Position numbers and translations under genes: made by a program. Below are positions 33,241 to 45,119 of a stretch of 64,000 nt of DNA, one piece after another (position 1 is the stretch's first letter; every line of letters starts with the position of its first letter). Origin of the DNA: Sarcomyxa edulis (lineage: Eukaryota > Basidiomycota > Agaricomycetes > Agaricales > Mycenaceae); assembly GCA_009761415.1 (NCBI GenBank), contig QUOL01000006.1, forward strand, positions 1,736,001-1,800,000, written 5' to 3'. The notes beneath the pieces were generated by a model that was not told where the DNA came from, searched no databases, and saw only the letters and a list, made by a program, of their open reading frames with translations.

Positions 33241-34861
33241 TCATTGCTCATCGAACAAAACTTGTGTATATGGGAAGGGTTTCAAAAGCGGTTCAATGAG
33301 CACCGCTTGCACGCCAAGATCTGACACCCCGTACATCTCTAAAGAAACATTGACCTCATCAGTATAGCTGCATAAGCCGCAGAGCTCACAAGGACGACTC
33401 ACCATTAGGAACGACGGCAAATTATGGTTACAATGGTTGCACCACCCACCCCCATGTCTATATCTCCAAGTATGCACTTGGCAGTCATGGTTAATACGAA
33501 GTGCAGCGATACGCTCGTGTACCCGGCCCTCGTATACCAAGGGAGCGGCAACGGCAGCTCGTGCACCGAACTCGTTCACGACACGCTCTCTAGCAGTGAC
33601 AATCAAGCGAGCTTCATCCCACTGGGGGCAAGGACACGTCTTCCAAGGAGCAGCGCAGAGGTAGCAAAACTGGGTCCTGCACGTGCACGTCATATGGAAG
33701 CATCCTTGCGCCAACTCGATGATGACCTTGCATCCCGGGCATCTCTGCCAACCCTCGTCTTGAGCTAATTTCTGCACCTCGAGTAATGCGGTGTCCTCTC
33801 CGCACGGCTTGCCTGGATGGGCGACACTCTTACACCTCGTGCACACCCTCGTCCAACATTCAACGCAATTCACTTCGTCACCGTTATTTTCGGACGATCC
33901 AAGGAACATGGAGCAGAGGTCGCTGGGACAATAGACACGATGAGGTGCTGGTGTACTAAACTCTCGGGATTTTTCTTGGAAGCGTCGTGCGAGGCTGAAT
34001 CCGACGCGATACAAGATATCAGCGACAATAAAGTTCTGGTTACAGCAGCGTAGAGGAAAAAGCGACTCGTCTCTGGTGCACGTTTCGACAAGGTCCGTGA
34101 GGCATGTGCGACAGTAATAATGAGTGCACGGTGCGCGAAAAGCTGACAATGGGCCAACATTTTCCATACAGCTGATACAGGTAGATCTGATTTCGACAAA
34201 CAATTCAGACGGCCCCGAAATTGGGTCCAAAGGTTGCTTACCGAGTTTTGTCCCGATGCTTAGTTTGAGAGGAGGAGACCTCAATGGTCACAAGTTGATC
34301 ATCATCGTCGGAGTCAACAACAGTTTCATCTGAGTTTAAGGTAGCAGTCTCGTCAGCTTGAAAATCAACAAGACTGTAGAAATAACAGTCAGTCAATCAG
34401 CATTGAGCAAGACGAGATTGTAAACACGCTCACGGCGGCTCAAGAGAAAGCAAAGGATCCTCCAGCGATCTCTGTGATCTAGAAGGTGGCGGCAGAGCCA
34501 AGCCACGAGACAGTGCAATAGCAGCTTGGTGATCATCATGTGCACCTTGCTCTACAATCGCGATAACATCGAGGAAATCACTGTCAGTGCGAAGGGCGTT
34601 GTGGAGGCTCTGTGCCAATCGATAGTCCTCGATAAGCCTGCAATAGTCTGATGAGTATTCAGCTTGAAGCTGAAGCGCCAGAGCTTCATCCGATGGTAGT
34701 GCGTCAGCCCTGCCTTTCCCTTTACTAGAGCCTTCGACAGACTCAATATCTTCAAGGGTAAGACGAGCAATGAGGAGCGCCGTCTCGACGTCTATATCAT
34801 CATTTGCGCCGTGGTTGAAAGCGCGAACCTGGGTTGCGAGAGCGGTAGACGTAGAAGCCAT
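33241..34861 (-). CDS. RBR-type E3 ubiquitin ligase (RING1-IBR-RING2)
   Basis: RBR ligases take ubiquitin from an E2 on RING1, pass it to a catalytic cysteine in RING2 and then to the substrate. Three exons on the minus strand (34861-34434, 34373-34242, 34186-33241) give about 501 residues. The N-terminal 180 residues are acidic and low complexity, with two EALALQLQ/AIALSRGL-like helices that resemble ubiquitin-interacting motifs. RING1 reads CISCMENV...CTHYYCRTCL; IBR has CVECWTRVCTRC and HPGKPC; RING2 reads CPGCKVIIELAQGCFHMTC-TC followed by QFCYLC. The catalytic cysteine is the first C of the HMTC-TC segment. A C-terminal extension carries more Cys/His (WCNHCNHNLP, CELCGLCSY). This is the usual basidiomycete RBR layout, and it appears intact. 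Confidence 0.9.
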
Positions 34862-35085
34862 GCAAGTTGATGGGGGTGCACAAAGGCCTCGATGAGCCTC
34901 GATGAGGTTTATATATGACAGATAACATACATATACACACGAGGTAAACTTCTATCATGCCAGAATAGATGCCACAGTGAGTGTTCTATTCGGATTCAGC
35001 TAACGCTAATATTTCACTGACCCGCGCATCAAGCATCGTCGTATGATACTTTCCACTCAGATTCCGCAGTCACGATCCACTACCA

Positions 35086-35280
35086 TTATTGTCCGTCAGC
35101 TCCCCATCGTACATATGCATGTTCCAGTTTGTAGAGCTCAGGCATACCTTCTGAACCGTTCTCCCCATTGATGTTGCATTCTCCTCTAGGAATAGTCTGT
35201 CCAGTGGGAGCGGAGTGGGTGACGAGGATAGTGAAGCCCAAGGTGAGGAGGAACAAGATCATACGCTGGAGACCAAGCAT
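35086..35280 (-). CDS. Small secreted protein, paralogue 2
   Basis: A 64-residue frame starts at 35280: signal peptide core LFLLTLGFTILVTHS, then APTGQTIPRG and ECNINGENGSEG, matching paralogue 1 at 30077-30223. After GSEG the unspliced frame runs on to VRWGADGQ. As in the first copy, a GTATGC directly after GGTTCAGAAG could be a donor; joined to the AG near 35105 it would end EADGQ. The single cysteine in the GECNINGENG motif is conserved. The function is unknown; secretion is inferred from the signal peptide. Confidence 0.55.
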   Translation of the reverse strand: MLGLQRMILFLLTLGFTILVTHSAPTGQTIPRGECNINGENGSEGMPELYKLEHAYVRWGADGQ

Positions 35281-35696
35281 TATTGTAATCGTCAAAGTGT
35301 CGATGTGGACTTGAATGAATTCCTTTGGGGAAAACTGTAGTGCATTATGTGTGTAATTTCTCTCCTTATATACTCAACGGTGATTGACGAGCACAAGGAC
35401 GTGCACTTTCGAATGCCACCACCCAATCGACGGCATCGATACATGGTATTTCCTTCGTCTACCCGGTTTGCACATGTCCCCGTTATCATTACATCAATGG
35501 ATCCCAGGATCGAATCGCAAAGCTTGACCCTAACTCTATTCACTCAAGGAAGTCAACGAATCGGAAGCCGTCTTTCGTCCTTTTTGCATGTGGTGAGCTG
35601 TCTCCAGCATTGGTACGCTGTATAGATATTCAAATCGGATGTGATAGTATCCATTCACCGATAGTCCAAAGTTTTTCTTGGTCTTGAAGATCACAC
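35281..35696. other. Divergent promoter region
   Basis: It holds the second copy of the duplicated promoter (see 30224-30570) on the minus strand and the promoter of the membrane protein at 35697 on the plus strand. Confidence 0.4.
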
Positions 35697-36644
35697 ATGG
35701 CCGTATACACACCTCTAGGGTCAACGTCGAATGATGCTCAGCGCAAAGGGTCGCCTTCAGTGCTCGGCCCATGGACGACTCTCATATGCGTTGTCTGTAC
35801 TATCATCAATATTTCATTCCTCTTCTATCGTCCCGTATCATCTTCGACTCCAGCGAAGGCATTCACGTACCACTCCATCCAATCCCTCCGTCGTCCTTCT
35901 CAGTTCATAGGCTTTGACCGTATCGTCGACAGACCTTCCCCGCCTACGCCTAAGCATTTTATCAATTATCCAGTGCTCCTTACCCAGGTCGACAAGGCGC
36001 AGCCAGACCTGGTGTCAGGAGATGACCCAAGACGATATCTAAGCCGAATAGGGACGGTGTCTCCAGAAGATCGCTTAGTGCGCGTCAACCAGACTGTAAG
36101 CCTTCTCCTTTGCGTTATATTTCCTGGTCCATTTCACTGACACTTACGACAGGTATCCACCATCGCTCAATTCAGAGCAATAGACTACGGCATGGAAATT
36201 TGCCAACTCCAACTCTACCTCACCCGCGGCTCTAACCCACCCTCCGCCTCACCTATCTCTTCCTCATCTCTCCTCTTCCCCCGCGGTGTCCCGTTCTCGA
36301 TCTCACTATTTCGTCTCAACACAACCTCGCCCAACGGACCCTTACTCGATCCATCGACACTAAACTACCACACGCGCCCTCCGCGTCTCGAGAAGATTGC
36401 AGATATTCCGATCCGTGCTAATGGGGAAGGAATTTGGAGTCAGCGGTTCGCGTGTAGTATTGATGAGGTCCTCTCATTTGAACTGGCTTGCGATAACGAG
36501 GCAGAGGAGGAGGAAGAGGTAGGAGCGTGCGATGCAGAATGGTGGCAACATCATAGAGGGGATCGTTCCGGTAAGGTCCCTTCCTTAGTCGATATGCTTC
36601 CCTCGGATACTGAATTGGAGTTTCTTCCTAAGGATTCTTTATAA
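35697..36644 (+). CDS. Conserved fungal single-pass (type II) membrane protein of unknown function
   Basis: Two exons (35697-36095 and 36153-36644, phase 0) encode 296 residues. One membrane segment lies at residues 25-45 (TTLICVVCTIINISFLFY), preceded by a short polar N terminus, so the large domain should be luminal or outside. The segments QSLRRPSQFIGFDRI, VLLTQVDKAQPDLV, DPRRYLSRIGTVSPEDR and STIAQFRAIDYGMEICQL belong to a family I know as widespread but uncharacterised in Agaricomycetes. An acidic EEEEEVG stretch sits near the C terminus. No catalytic motif is visible. Confidence 0.78.
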
Positions 36645-37068
36645 TCCAACACGCGACTATCTGATGTTGTAAATACCGGGCTGGAGCCCAACGCTATTGT
36701 CAGCATGTGCTCTGTAGTCAAATCTGACTCGGGAAAAAAGAAAGTGCCAGAATTGCTGAACCTGTCACCGATGTGCTCGGACGTGAAGAGGCCACATATG
36801 TAAGTGCCTTCCGCTGCGCATGCGTCCATAGAATCTTCTCCGAGTCTGAGCTTATAGCATGTACGTCTTTCCTATTGCTCGTAATCACTTCTTCGATCGA
36901 TCTTAGCCTGATCATCAGTAGGTTTACACGAGGACAGATACAAGGCCCACATGCCTTCAAATCAAAAACAAGCAATATTCGCTCCTTGCCTAAATTGCTC
37001 ACAGATTACAGGAATCTCGTTAGCGGATACTACCTCTCTCTCACAATTGCCGTCATTCACCATCCACC
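36645..37068. other. Intergenic
   Basis: 3' flank of the membrane protein and promoter of the hydrolase gene. Nothing else is seen. Confidence 0.35.
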
Positions 37069-38035
37069 ATGACAGAATCAAGCGGTTTCATCGATTTCAC
37101 CTTCGGGAACGAGACATTCCAAACCTGGTACAAAGTCGTCGGCAATCTCGAATCATCCTCTCGGCCCCTCATCGTCCTCCACGGCGGTCCAGGCATGGCA
37201 CACAACTACCTGCACCCCCACATCGATCTCCACGTATCCTACAACATCCCCATCATATTCTACGACCAGATCGGTATAGGCCGTTCCACTCATCTACGTG
37301 ATAAACCCGAAAGTTTTTGGACTATGGACTTCTTCGTGGCAGAGCTACATAACGTCCTTACACACCTGAGCGTCTCTTCAAATTTTGACCTGTTAGGCCA
37401 CTCGTGGGGTGGGATGCTAGCTTTAGCTTATGCTGCCGAGCGTAAACCCCAAGGTCTCAAATGCATCGTATTGGCGAGTGCCCCAGCTTCCCTGGAGCTT
37501 TGGGAGGTCGGAACGAATTCGCTGCTTGATGCTCTTCCGAGTGGACTGGGCGAGGTTCTGAGAAAGCACGAACGAGAGGGGACTACTGATGACGATGAGT
37601 ACCAGAAAGGCATGCTCGTGTTCTATAAAAGGCACGGCTGCAAAGTCGATCCTTGGCCAAAGGAGGTTTTAGATTCTGTTGCGTCGACGGAAGAGGATCC
37701 GACTGTCTACCATACAATGTACGCGAATTTCTGCGAGTCATCTTCATCTTTGTGCTCACTTGCCTGTTCGTTGGTTCTTCAGGCTCGGGCCTTCCGAATT
37801 CTGCATCACTGGAACTCTCAAAACCTGGTCGATCATTGATAAACTGTCCGATATCGATTACCCTACCCTCGTTATTAACTCTATCGACGATTCAGCTCAG
37901 GACGCGTGTGTTTTACCGTTCTTCCATAAATTGCCGCGCGTGAAGTGGGTTCAGTTCTCTCGCAGTAGTCATATGCCGTTTTGGGAGGAAAGAGAGCGGT
38001 ATATCAAAGTCGTGGGCGATTTCTTGACTTTGTGA
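37069..38035 (+). CDS. Alpha/beta hydrolase, proline iminopeptidase type
   Basis: Enzymes of this group (peptidase family S33) remove N-terminal proline from small peptides; many fungal members accept other amides or lactams. Two exons (37069-37718 and 37783-38035) give 300 residues, normal for the family. The oxyanion-hole motif LIVLHGGPGMAHNYL, the DQIGIGRS segment and the nucleophile elbow LLGHSWGGMLALAYA are clear. The acid should be the Asp in VINSIDDSAQDAC and the base the His in SRSSHMPFWEER, so the triad is complete. There is no signal peptide, so it should be cytosolic. The exon junction splits an ATG codon before LGPSEFCITGTLK. Confidence 0.9.
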
Positions 38036-38510
38036 GACAGATACTTTTTTGGGACGACGAAACCATATATCCAGCACAACGCAAGTCATATAACGGATTC
38101 TTGGGACGCGCACTAAACTGAAATCTGAGTCGGTCTTGTTACTTCAACTGCAATTCAACTGACCAATCTTTTGGTCCAATATCTCCATATCTTTGCTGAG
38201 TTTAGGAGGAGCGATACAGTGATGAGGCGCACTCGGGAATAAATGAACACAGCTAATAAACATAAGTACCCGGAATGATATACCGTCTCCGTCGACTCGG
38301 AATTCTCAAGGCACTGCACGTGAGGTGACAATTGAGTCACAGTGTTTGGCTACGGCACCGAAACATCTGATTGGTTGGCAATCGACTGGGCCACACACAA
38401 AGTGACGAATCGTAAGTATTCGGAAAACGTGGTATGTCAATGGTATGTATGTCAAAAGCGAATTATCGGTAGTCAAGAGAATCAGGTCATAATAAATACG
38501 AATCGCACGT
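38036..38510. other. Intergenic between convergent genes
   Basis: AT-rich 3' flanks of the hydrolase and the seven-helix protein. No gene is seen. Confidence 0.35.
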
Positions 38511-39715
38511 CTAGACCGCCGTAGACGAAGTAAAGCGTGAGTTCGGTACACCTTTGCTATCCACCTTCCCTCTGAACATGTCCTTAGTCTCTATAGTAGA
38601 AGAATTTATTGTGTTGCTAGTGAACGTCACTCTGGAGAATTTGGACATTGGCATAGGCGGTGTCCGATCAGTGGTCACGAGCTGGCTCGTCTCTGTAGAC
38701 CAGGCTTTGCCTTGCGCAACTCGAAAGATAATCAAGAACGGCGCGATGATCTTGATAACCATAGTCAAAACGTGATAGTGGGTTGTGGAGTATGTGCCTA
38801 TGAGACAGACGCACCTGTATTTCGCTGAGAGCCTGGAGGGAGATATTTGTGATAGGGCTTCCCATGGCAAACGGGATAAGGAATAGAAGGGCGAACACCG
38901 CGTATAGCGCGGCAGATTCTACCAGCATACTTGCTATGGTAGTATACTGAGTACCATGCCCAGGCCCTAGGATCTTCGTAATACGACGACGGTATAGAAG
39001 AAGCCGAACGACAATCATGATCGTGATGATGATGTTGAGGGCTAAGGAAATGGTCGCATAAGGTAGAGTAAAATTGATCGGGCCGTTAGCCCACGGCGAT
39101 GACACCGAAACCTGGATGAGAAACAAAATTCCCATGACTGCAATCGACATTTGAGTATACAGCATCCGACTACTTGAACAACTGACTTCGCACCGAACGA
39201 TGTGGCGAACATGAGGCACGGCAATGACATCACGATCCAGGGCGAAATGCCCGAGCCTTTGTAGATAACAAAGCAGCGCCAGACCTGTGTTAGAAAGTTT
39301 CAGCAACGTAGCCGCCACACCAAGACTAAGCTGAACTTACAAGAAGTCCATCCGCCAACCAATTTGCAATGACATAAGCCACATTTCCAAGATCATCGAC
39401 GGGGATGGAGAACATGTCTGTCTCGTACTGCGCAGGCCCGCCAGAGTAGTTTCGATTATTGATAAAGCTCAACTGGGTCATCTCAGCGCAGGCGGCCATG
39501 AAGAGGGTGCCCATTATGAACATCGTGGTGATGTATATCAAGAACGCGATATTACGATAGGAGTTGGAACGTGTCCTGCTGGAGATTAGAAGGTAGAAAC
39601 ACATAATGAACAGTGTGAGCACAACTCCATATGCGACGCCGGTCACGATAGCTCCTTGAAGCCATGTTTTCTCGGTGAACAATTGGAGAGAGCTCTCGTC
39701 CGGAGTATTAGACAT
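38511..39715 (-). CDS. Seven-helix membrane protein of a basidiomycete-specific type
   Basis: Exons on the minus strand: 39715 to about 39341, two middle exons and a last exon ending at 38511, joined at phases that keep the frame. The product of about 330-340 residues has seven hydrophobic segments, including IVTGVAYGVVLTLFIMCFYL, IYITTMFIMGTLFMAA, VMGILFLIQVSVSS, ISLALNIIITIMIVV and YAVFALLFLIPFAMG, then a Ser/Thr-rich tail ending RFTSSTAV. The layout is like receptor-type proteins that are abundant and uncharacterised in agarics. A possible N-glycosylation site (NYS) lies in the first outside loop. I see no known ligand or G-protein motif. Confidence 0.75.
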
Positions 39716-40427
39716 GGTGATTGGTAGCGTAGAACCATAGACACGAGTCCATACATCTGGTTATATACCCAGTAGCGGATCAACACGAAGTACAATAAGT
39801 GGCGTGCAGCGTCTAAAGGTTGTACTCACAGCAGGAATGACTCCTCTGCCACTAATCGCAGCTTGATTGAGGATCGAGCGATGCCTAGGACAGTAGAGGA
39901 ACTTCCGAATTGAGGCCACGACAGACGATCAAGAGAAGAGCTTAAATATGTTCATGTGGCATAGACCTGTAGTATTAGTTGCAGTTGATCTGGACCGATA
40001 TATCAATAAACCGTACGTCGTTTAAGATCGAAAGAGATCCGGGGTTGAACGACGTTGGATTATGATAGACTGAAACCAAACTGAAACGTAGACCATACTT
40101 CAATCAGTAGTCCGGATAAGGCGTTGATATACCGTCTTGAGTAATCATCACTCTCACCTGGACCGCTCCATAGAGCGCTGAAGGGAATCACAACGCGACA
40201 AGTAGTCTGTCGGATGCCTCGACTCCGCCCACGCTGTATCCGAATCACTGATACAAGGCTTATGACTCAAAGCAAGCTTTTGATCATCACAGATACGAAG
40301 ATCACTTGAAGTCGTGACTTCTTCCAGCCTAGCCTTCGAAGTTCAAGGTATCTGCTCAATCAAGATTAAGCCAAGACGAATTCTGACAATCTTTAGTGTA
40401 AGACGCCATACATGTGACACGGATCAT
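39716..40427. other. Intergenic
   Basis: About 700 bases holding the promoter of the seven-helix gene (minus strand) and the 3' flank of the UstYa-like gene. I see no gene or repeat. Confidence 0.35.
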
Positions 40428-41178
40428 TCAATTCACCACTTCCGCCGCTAAAAGCTTCCAATCCTCGAAGTTTTTGTCCATAACCTGGTGTACCACTTCC
40501 CAATCGCGGCAAATCAGAGTGTCCCCCTGCCTGTCAGATTCAATGTCACGCTGCATGAAATCACCAGCCTCGAGCGAGTCGGCGGCCTCGCAAAGAAACG
40601 TTTGACGAAGGTAGTTCAGGCAGTGCCGGATGTGATGGGAGTTCGCATCAATGTCAGCGCGATCCAGTAGCGCAAGTTGGATGCGGCGGAGACAGTGGTA
40701 TTGATGATAGAAGGTGACTAGGAACGAGCGATGATCAATTCCCCTAAACGTACACGACCAGCCCCTTCTGGATATCGCAAGAGAGTCGACCACTCAGCAT
40801 CTGCGCTTGGGTCTGTCCGGTTCAGTGAAAAATGGAGCGTTTCGGAAAATTGGAGAGAAACAGCGTCAAGGGCGGGGACAGGGAGTTCAAGAGGATGATC
40901 GTGACCGATATACGTGTAGTCGAGTTCGGCCTCTGGACACAAAATCGTGGAATCAGCGTGAGGCTAACGGTGATGTCACTGGGAAGCTTGACTTACGATT
41001 CAAGTATGGAGCTCCAAGATGACTAGACTGCTTGACAGTACACCATGTAGTAATGGAAATATTGACGACCACCATCATACAGATGGAGATGCAAAAGACA
41101 CCATGTTCCTACATCAAGATGAGTCGGACGCACCCTCCAATGCTTTAGCGTACTGACCTTCCAGCTCAGTGGCACCAT
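40428..41178 (-). CDS. UstYa-like (DUF3328) protein, with a probable frame break
   Basis: UstYa proteins are membrane-anchored oxidases known from cyclic-peptide (ustiloxin-type) pathways. The minus-strand model starts at 41178, is joined by an intron ending at TAG near 41130 to a membrane segment (GVFCISICMMVVVNISITTW), and by a second intron to AELDYTYIGHDHPLELPVPA and DADAEWSTLLRY. The family motifs follow: YHQYHCLRR (HQxHC) and HHIRHCLNYLRQTFLC, then ICRDWEVV near the C terminus. Between GRVRLG and HRSFLVTFYHQYHC, near 40748, the two halves lie in different frames. Removing the 38 bases between them as an intron would delete conserved residues and is shorter than any other intron here, so a one-base indel (pseudogene or sequence error) is more likely. 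Confidence 0.65.
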
Positions 41179-41931
41179 GATGAAAGACGTGAAAGGGGTC
41201 TCCGTGCTAAATCTTATGAGGCTGAACTATCGATACCTGGCAGTCTGAGAATAGACCGGTCAAAGTCACGACCTGGATAGCGACCTCAAAAGAGTTTGTT
41301 GCATGCGAGACCTACACAAATCTAAAAGGTTAAGTTTATGCGGCCAAGAAAATGGAATCGTCTTCACCTAGAATACTCTATTCAGGGGCAGGCAGCTGTG
41401 GTGCTGTCGGAAGCATCCTGTAGATCAACCAGCCAGTGCCTTCGTCCCCTCAGAACCCGCAAGTACCAGCGATGGCCCGGTCAGAATCGACAGGGAATGA
41501 TGGCATCGCAAAGTAGACGAGGCCGAAGCCGAGCTCTTCAACATCGAAGGAGCGCCATGGGCGATATCATAGTTATTCATCCTGACAACGGCAAGTCCTC
41601 GGGGACACTTCTTCATCAGCAATAGAGGGAGGACCTCCGCAGTGGCGGTATTTTTGCTTTCCAGGACCGTACCCTAAACGCCGCGATGGTAGTTAGTGTT
41701 AATAAGTAGGGACACCTGATCAGATTTCATCCTCCATAGATAGTCCATCTAAATTCGGACTGTCGAAAAGCCTCCCCCAGAAAGGCGAAGTCATGAAACC
41801 ACGTAACACAGATCGTCGAAAAAAAGAGTTCGAGAAGAACGAGAAGAAAAGTGAAGCAAAACAAAGAAAAGAAAGAAGAAGAGTGAAAACGCTGAGATGG
41901 GATGAGGTGGTGAGAACCAAAAAAATCGATT
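41179..41931. other. Intergenic between UstYa-like and F-box genes
   Basis: About 750 bases. The minus strand shows short coding-like stretches (for instance about 41425-41622) that do not join into a gene. A purine-rich GAA/AAG tract lies at 41815-41885. Confidence 0.35.
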
Positions 41932-44199
41932 TCAAAACTCCGTATGATCTCTCCACTGAGCGTCCTCACAGCCAAGCCAGTCCAACCAATCCGCCGTATG
42001 ATATCGTATCCTCCGTTTAGGCCATTGCTCCATCTCCAATTCGACAACCTCGTCACTTTTACTCCGAGGTATAGTATGCTTACGCGTGACCGTCCAGTAG
42101 TTGTTGCCAACACGAATGAGTTTTATGGTGGGGAAGCCCTGCTCCACTATAGAAGAGATGCTTCGAAGAGGAAAATCGGTCAGCCCGATGTAACGTAGCG
42201 TGGGTGGTACACCCGGGCGTAATTGCTGTGGACGATCCGGGGCGCGGGGGGATAGAGTAAGTCAGTACGGCAGGAATCGGAGGGAAGGCAAACGGAAGTA
42301 CTAACGTTCAAGAATGGAATAGGGTCCCTCGTTAAAGAGCTGACACAGTCCAAGTTCAATGCGAGAACACCGCGTGGAATCAACCACATGGCCAAACCTG
42401 GGGACAAGTCTCGCGGGTACCTAGACGAAGTAGGATTGGGAGGGAAGGTTAACGCAGTCCGTGGGTGCAAAAGAAACGAGGAACAGTGGCATACGTGATG
42501 GCGAGCCCCCTAAGGTTTACAAGTGACGGCAGTACACCCCATATAGCCGAATCGAAGCCGACGGCCTTCTGCACCTGGTCTGCTTCTGGAACAGTGAGAT
42601 GCAAAGTCCTCAGTTCCGTGCGATGGCGGAGAAACTCTGCGATAGCGGGAAAGAGATCACGATCGTTCAGTCGGCGGTTGACACTGTAAACTGTAAAGGC
42701 AAAGTGTCGCAAAAAGGGTAAACTCGACTGATGTACTCTGAAATGAGTCGAAGGGGAACAGTCTAAGAGGCAACTGAGGCTCAACGATTCGAGTTGTCTG
42801 CCGTTCGAGAGGATGGCGGGGATAGCTGTACAATCTATAGGGAAATGCCCAAAGAAGTCGATGTGGGTAAGATTCCTGATAGATAGCGCGTCTGTGGGGA
42901 AGGTCCAGAACTGGTTGTCCAAAGAGAGTGTACGAATCGATGCGTTCTGTGCTATAAGGTTGTGAACTTGAGTGGGGTTCCCGCCGCTCGTGGTATAAGC
43001 AAAGTGCACGAGGTGTGAGAATTCCAGGGGGCCGAGTTCACCTGGGCCATCTGTAGAACTACGAGAGGGATGGAACGGGATGAGTAAGAGAATCAGAGCA
43101 CGTGAGAGACAGAGGAAGAATCGATCTCACGATAGCGACAAGCCTCGAAGACGTGGAATCGATTTCTGAAGGAGTCGTAGGATCGTGGCAATGCTTTCGC
43201 TGTTCGCAGTGATGTGGATGTTGCGTAGATTCCGTAACGAAGGGATAGCGTTGGCCAGCATTCCTGTGCACAATGATTAGCTTTTTTGTCCTCGGTTAAA
43301 TAAGCGATAAGAGAAGAGAAACAATGCGTACCAGTCTGGAACGCAATTGAAGAATCCGTATCGCGCCGAGGTGAGTATATTCTTAAAGTCCTCACTAAGC
43401 TAGCAAACTCTGGGTCGACGATAAGGCGCGTGAGGATATCGGCGCTTCGTTGAGCATCTTGGTCTTTGCCCCGGGGAGGACTATGCGAGCTCCACGGATC
43501 ACCGTCGTCGTCGTGAGTCCATCCACTGAAGTGGAGATCAACTTTACGGAATATGAGCTGGCTTGCGGTCCGCGAGATGACGGGATGCGGAACAAAGAGG
43601 AGGGATTGCAAGTCGCGACGAGGGAGGAACTGGGCGATTTCTCTCCATAGTTCTGGGGAGAATTGGACACCGAGCCTTGTGGTGTCTTTTATAGGATTCT
43701 GCCAACGACGTTGATGACGAGAGCCCAAGAGAACGTGCGCACTGAATAACACACCTTCACCGGAGTGGTGGACCGTGGGCGCAGAAGCGACGTAACCTCT
43801 GTATTATCAGGTTCAGCAGAAAGAGCCGCTTCAAGGTCTACATGATTTGTGAATGAGATGTATTGGCATCACTTTGAGATGATACACACCTTGTTGTGCG
43901 CTGATGAGAGACCCGGCAGCCTGTCGGGCCTTGGCTCGTAGGATACGAGCCTTCACTTCGTTTTCCGTCGACAGAGTAGGTATCTGGAGACACGATTGCA
44001 CTGCGTTTTCAATAACGGTCCTGGATCGACTGAGGAAAAGGCATGAGCCCGTAGTCAAAACAGGAAAGATCGACACATACCCAGTAAGATGGAGATTTCT
44101 CATCGCATAGAGTAGCACATCGACCTTGTCGTTATCGGATAGACCAGATACGACATCTCGAATACTAGCATCGAGGATTTTTGGGTTGAAGACGTCCAT
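41932..44199 (-). CDS. F-box protein with an N-terminal TPR-like region
   Basis: F-box proteins recruit substrates to SCF ubiquitin ligases. On the minus strand the gene starts at 44199 and runs through about eight exons to TGA at 41932, roughly 580-620 residues. The first 110 residues are helical and TPR-like (VIENAVQSCLQIPTL, AAGSLISAQQDLEAALSAEP). An F-box follows: VQFSPELWREIAQFLPRRDL and LLFVPHPVISRTASQLIF. The rest forms irregular leucine-rich repeats (LRNLRNIHITANSE, ASIRTLSLDNQFWTF, TELRTLHLTVPEAD) to TVTRKHTIPRS and a tail ending QWRDHTEF. Introns have GT-AG ends with matching phases throughout. The substrate is unknown. Such proteins are numerous in agarics. Confidence 0.8.
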
Positions 44200-45119
44200 T
44201 GTATGTTCAGGAAAGGATACGGAGTGAATTCATGAGTTGGTTTTGATGATGCAAGGAGCAAGTTAGGTACCAGGTACAGAGTGCGGACAAACCGAGCTTT
44301 TGCGGTTTGATGAGAAAAAAGGGGAGGATTTGGAAAGAGAGTTACGTGAAGGCTGCCGAGAACTCACACGAGAAGTTGAGCAGGAAAAGAAATGTTCAAG
44401 TGATGTCGGCGACCGTTGAAATTCGAGGGTGGCAACCAAGTGCAGGTGTAAAGGTAAACCCGCAAATCGGAGGTCTTCTGGCGTGTTTCTGGGTCGGATG
44501 ATGGGAAATAGCAAGCAAAAACCAATTAAATCTAGAGAAGGCTGGTACCCATGGTGGATATCCAGATAAGAGAGGATGAACGTCGACGTTGAGGAAAAGT
44601 AACCCCACGCGCTAAATTTGCCGCAAACCCCGCCGCGGACTTTCAGGCGAACTACCACTACAGTACTCTCGAATTGTCTTGTGGCGCATTTTACTTTGCT
44701 TGAAATTCTTATGGATACCGTGGATGGGTCGTAATGTGAGTTCATATCCATTTCACAGAGTCGAGATCAACTCTGAGTCAACTTCGGCATCGTAGACGTG
44801 AGGGAGGACTCCTGCAGACTTAACCTTCAGTGGAATTGGCGCCTACATACGTGCTGTGCCAATGAGAACATCACGATTGTTGACGATACTGTGGTATTCT
44901 AGCAGCTTACTGAGCTGAGCTTTTCGATAGGCCAAGATTCGATCGGACTCTACGTATACTGCTGTTGAAATGGCGCCGTAGAGTTCTCCTCATGTTGTGG
45001 TTTTGGGCGTCAAGCTTGGAAACTAAGATTGACATCCTCGAGGCCTTCTGCGGAATTTCATCGAACGAGGTTCTGAGTTTCCTGGTGCCACGCTAGCCCG
45101 TTCCCCTACATCGACAACT
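44200..45119. other. Shared promoter region of divergent F-box and helicase genes
   Basis: About 920 bases between two start codons pointing away from each other. Open frames here (up to 162 codons on the minus strand, 44263-44751) resemble nothing known. No repeat is seen. Confidence 0.4.

Noticed and set aside
30077..35280. Mating pheromone precursors
   Set aside because: No C-terminal CaaX box, and a classical signal peptide is present, which lipopeptide pheromone precursors of basidiomycetes lack.
40428..40800. Intron of 38 bases inside the first UstYa-like gene
   Set aside because: It would remove conserved residues and is shorter than all other introns inferred here; an indel is simpler.
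41030..41330. C-terminal part of a multicopper oxidase (DPFHVFHHGATELEG on the minus strand)
   Set aside because: The short match lies in a frame that soon ends and lacks the other copper motifs; the alternative frame gives a membrane anchor and UstYa motifs.
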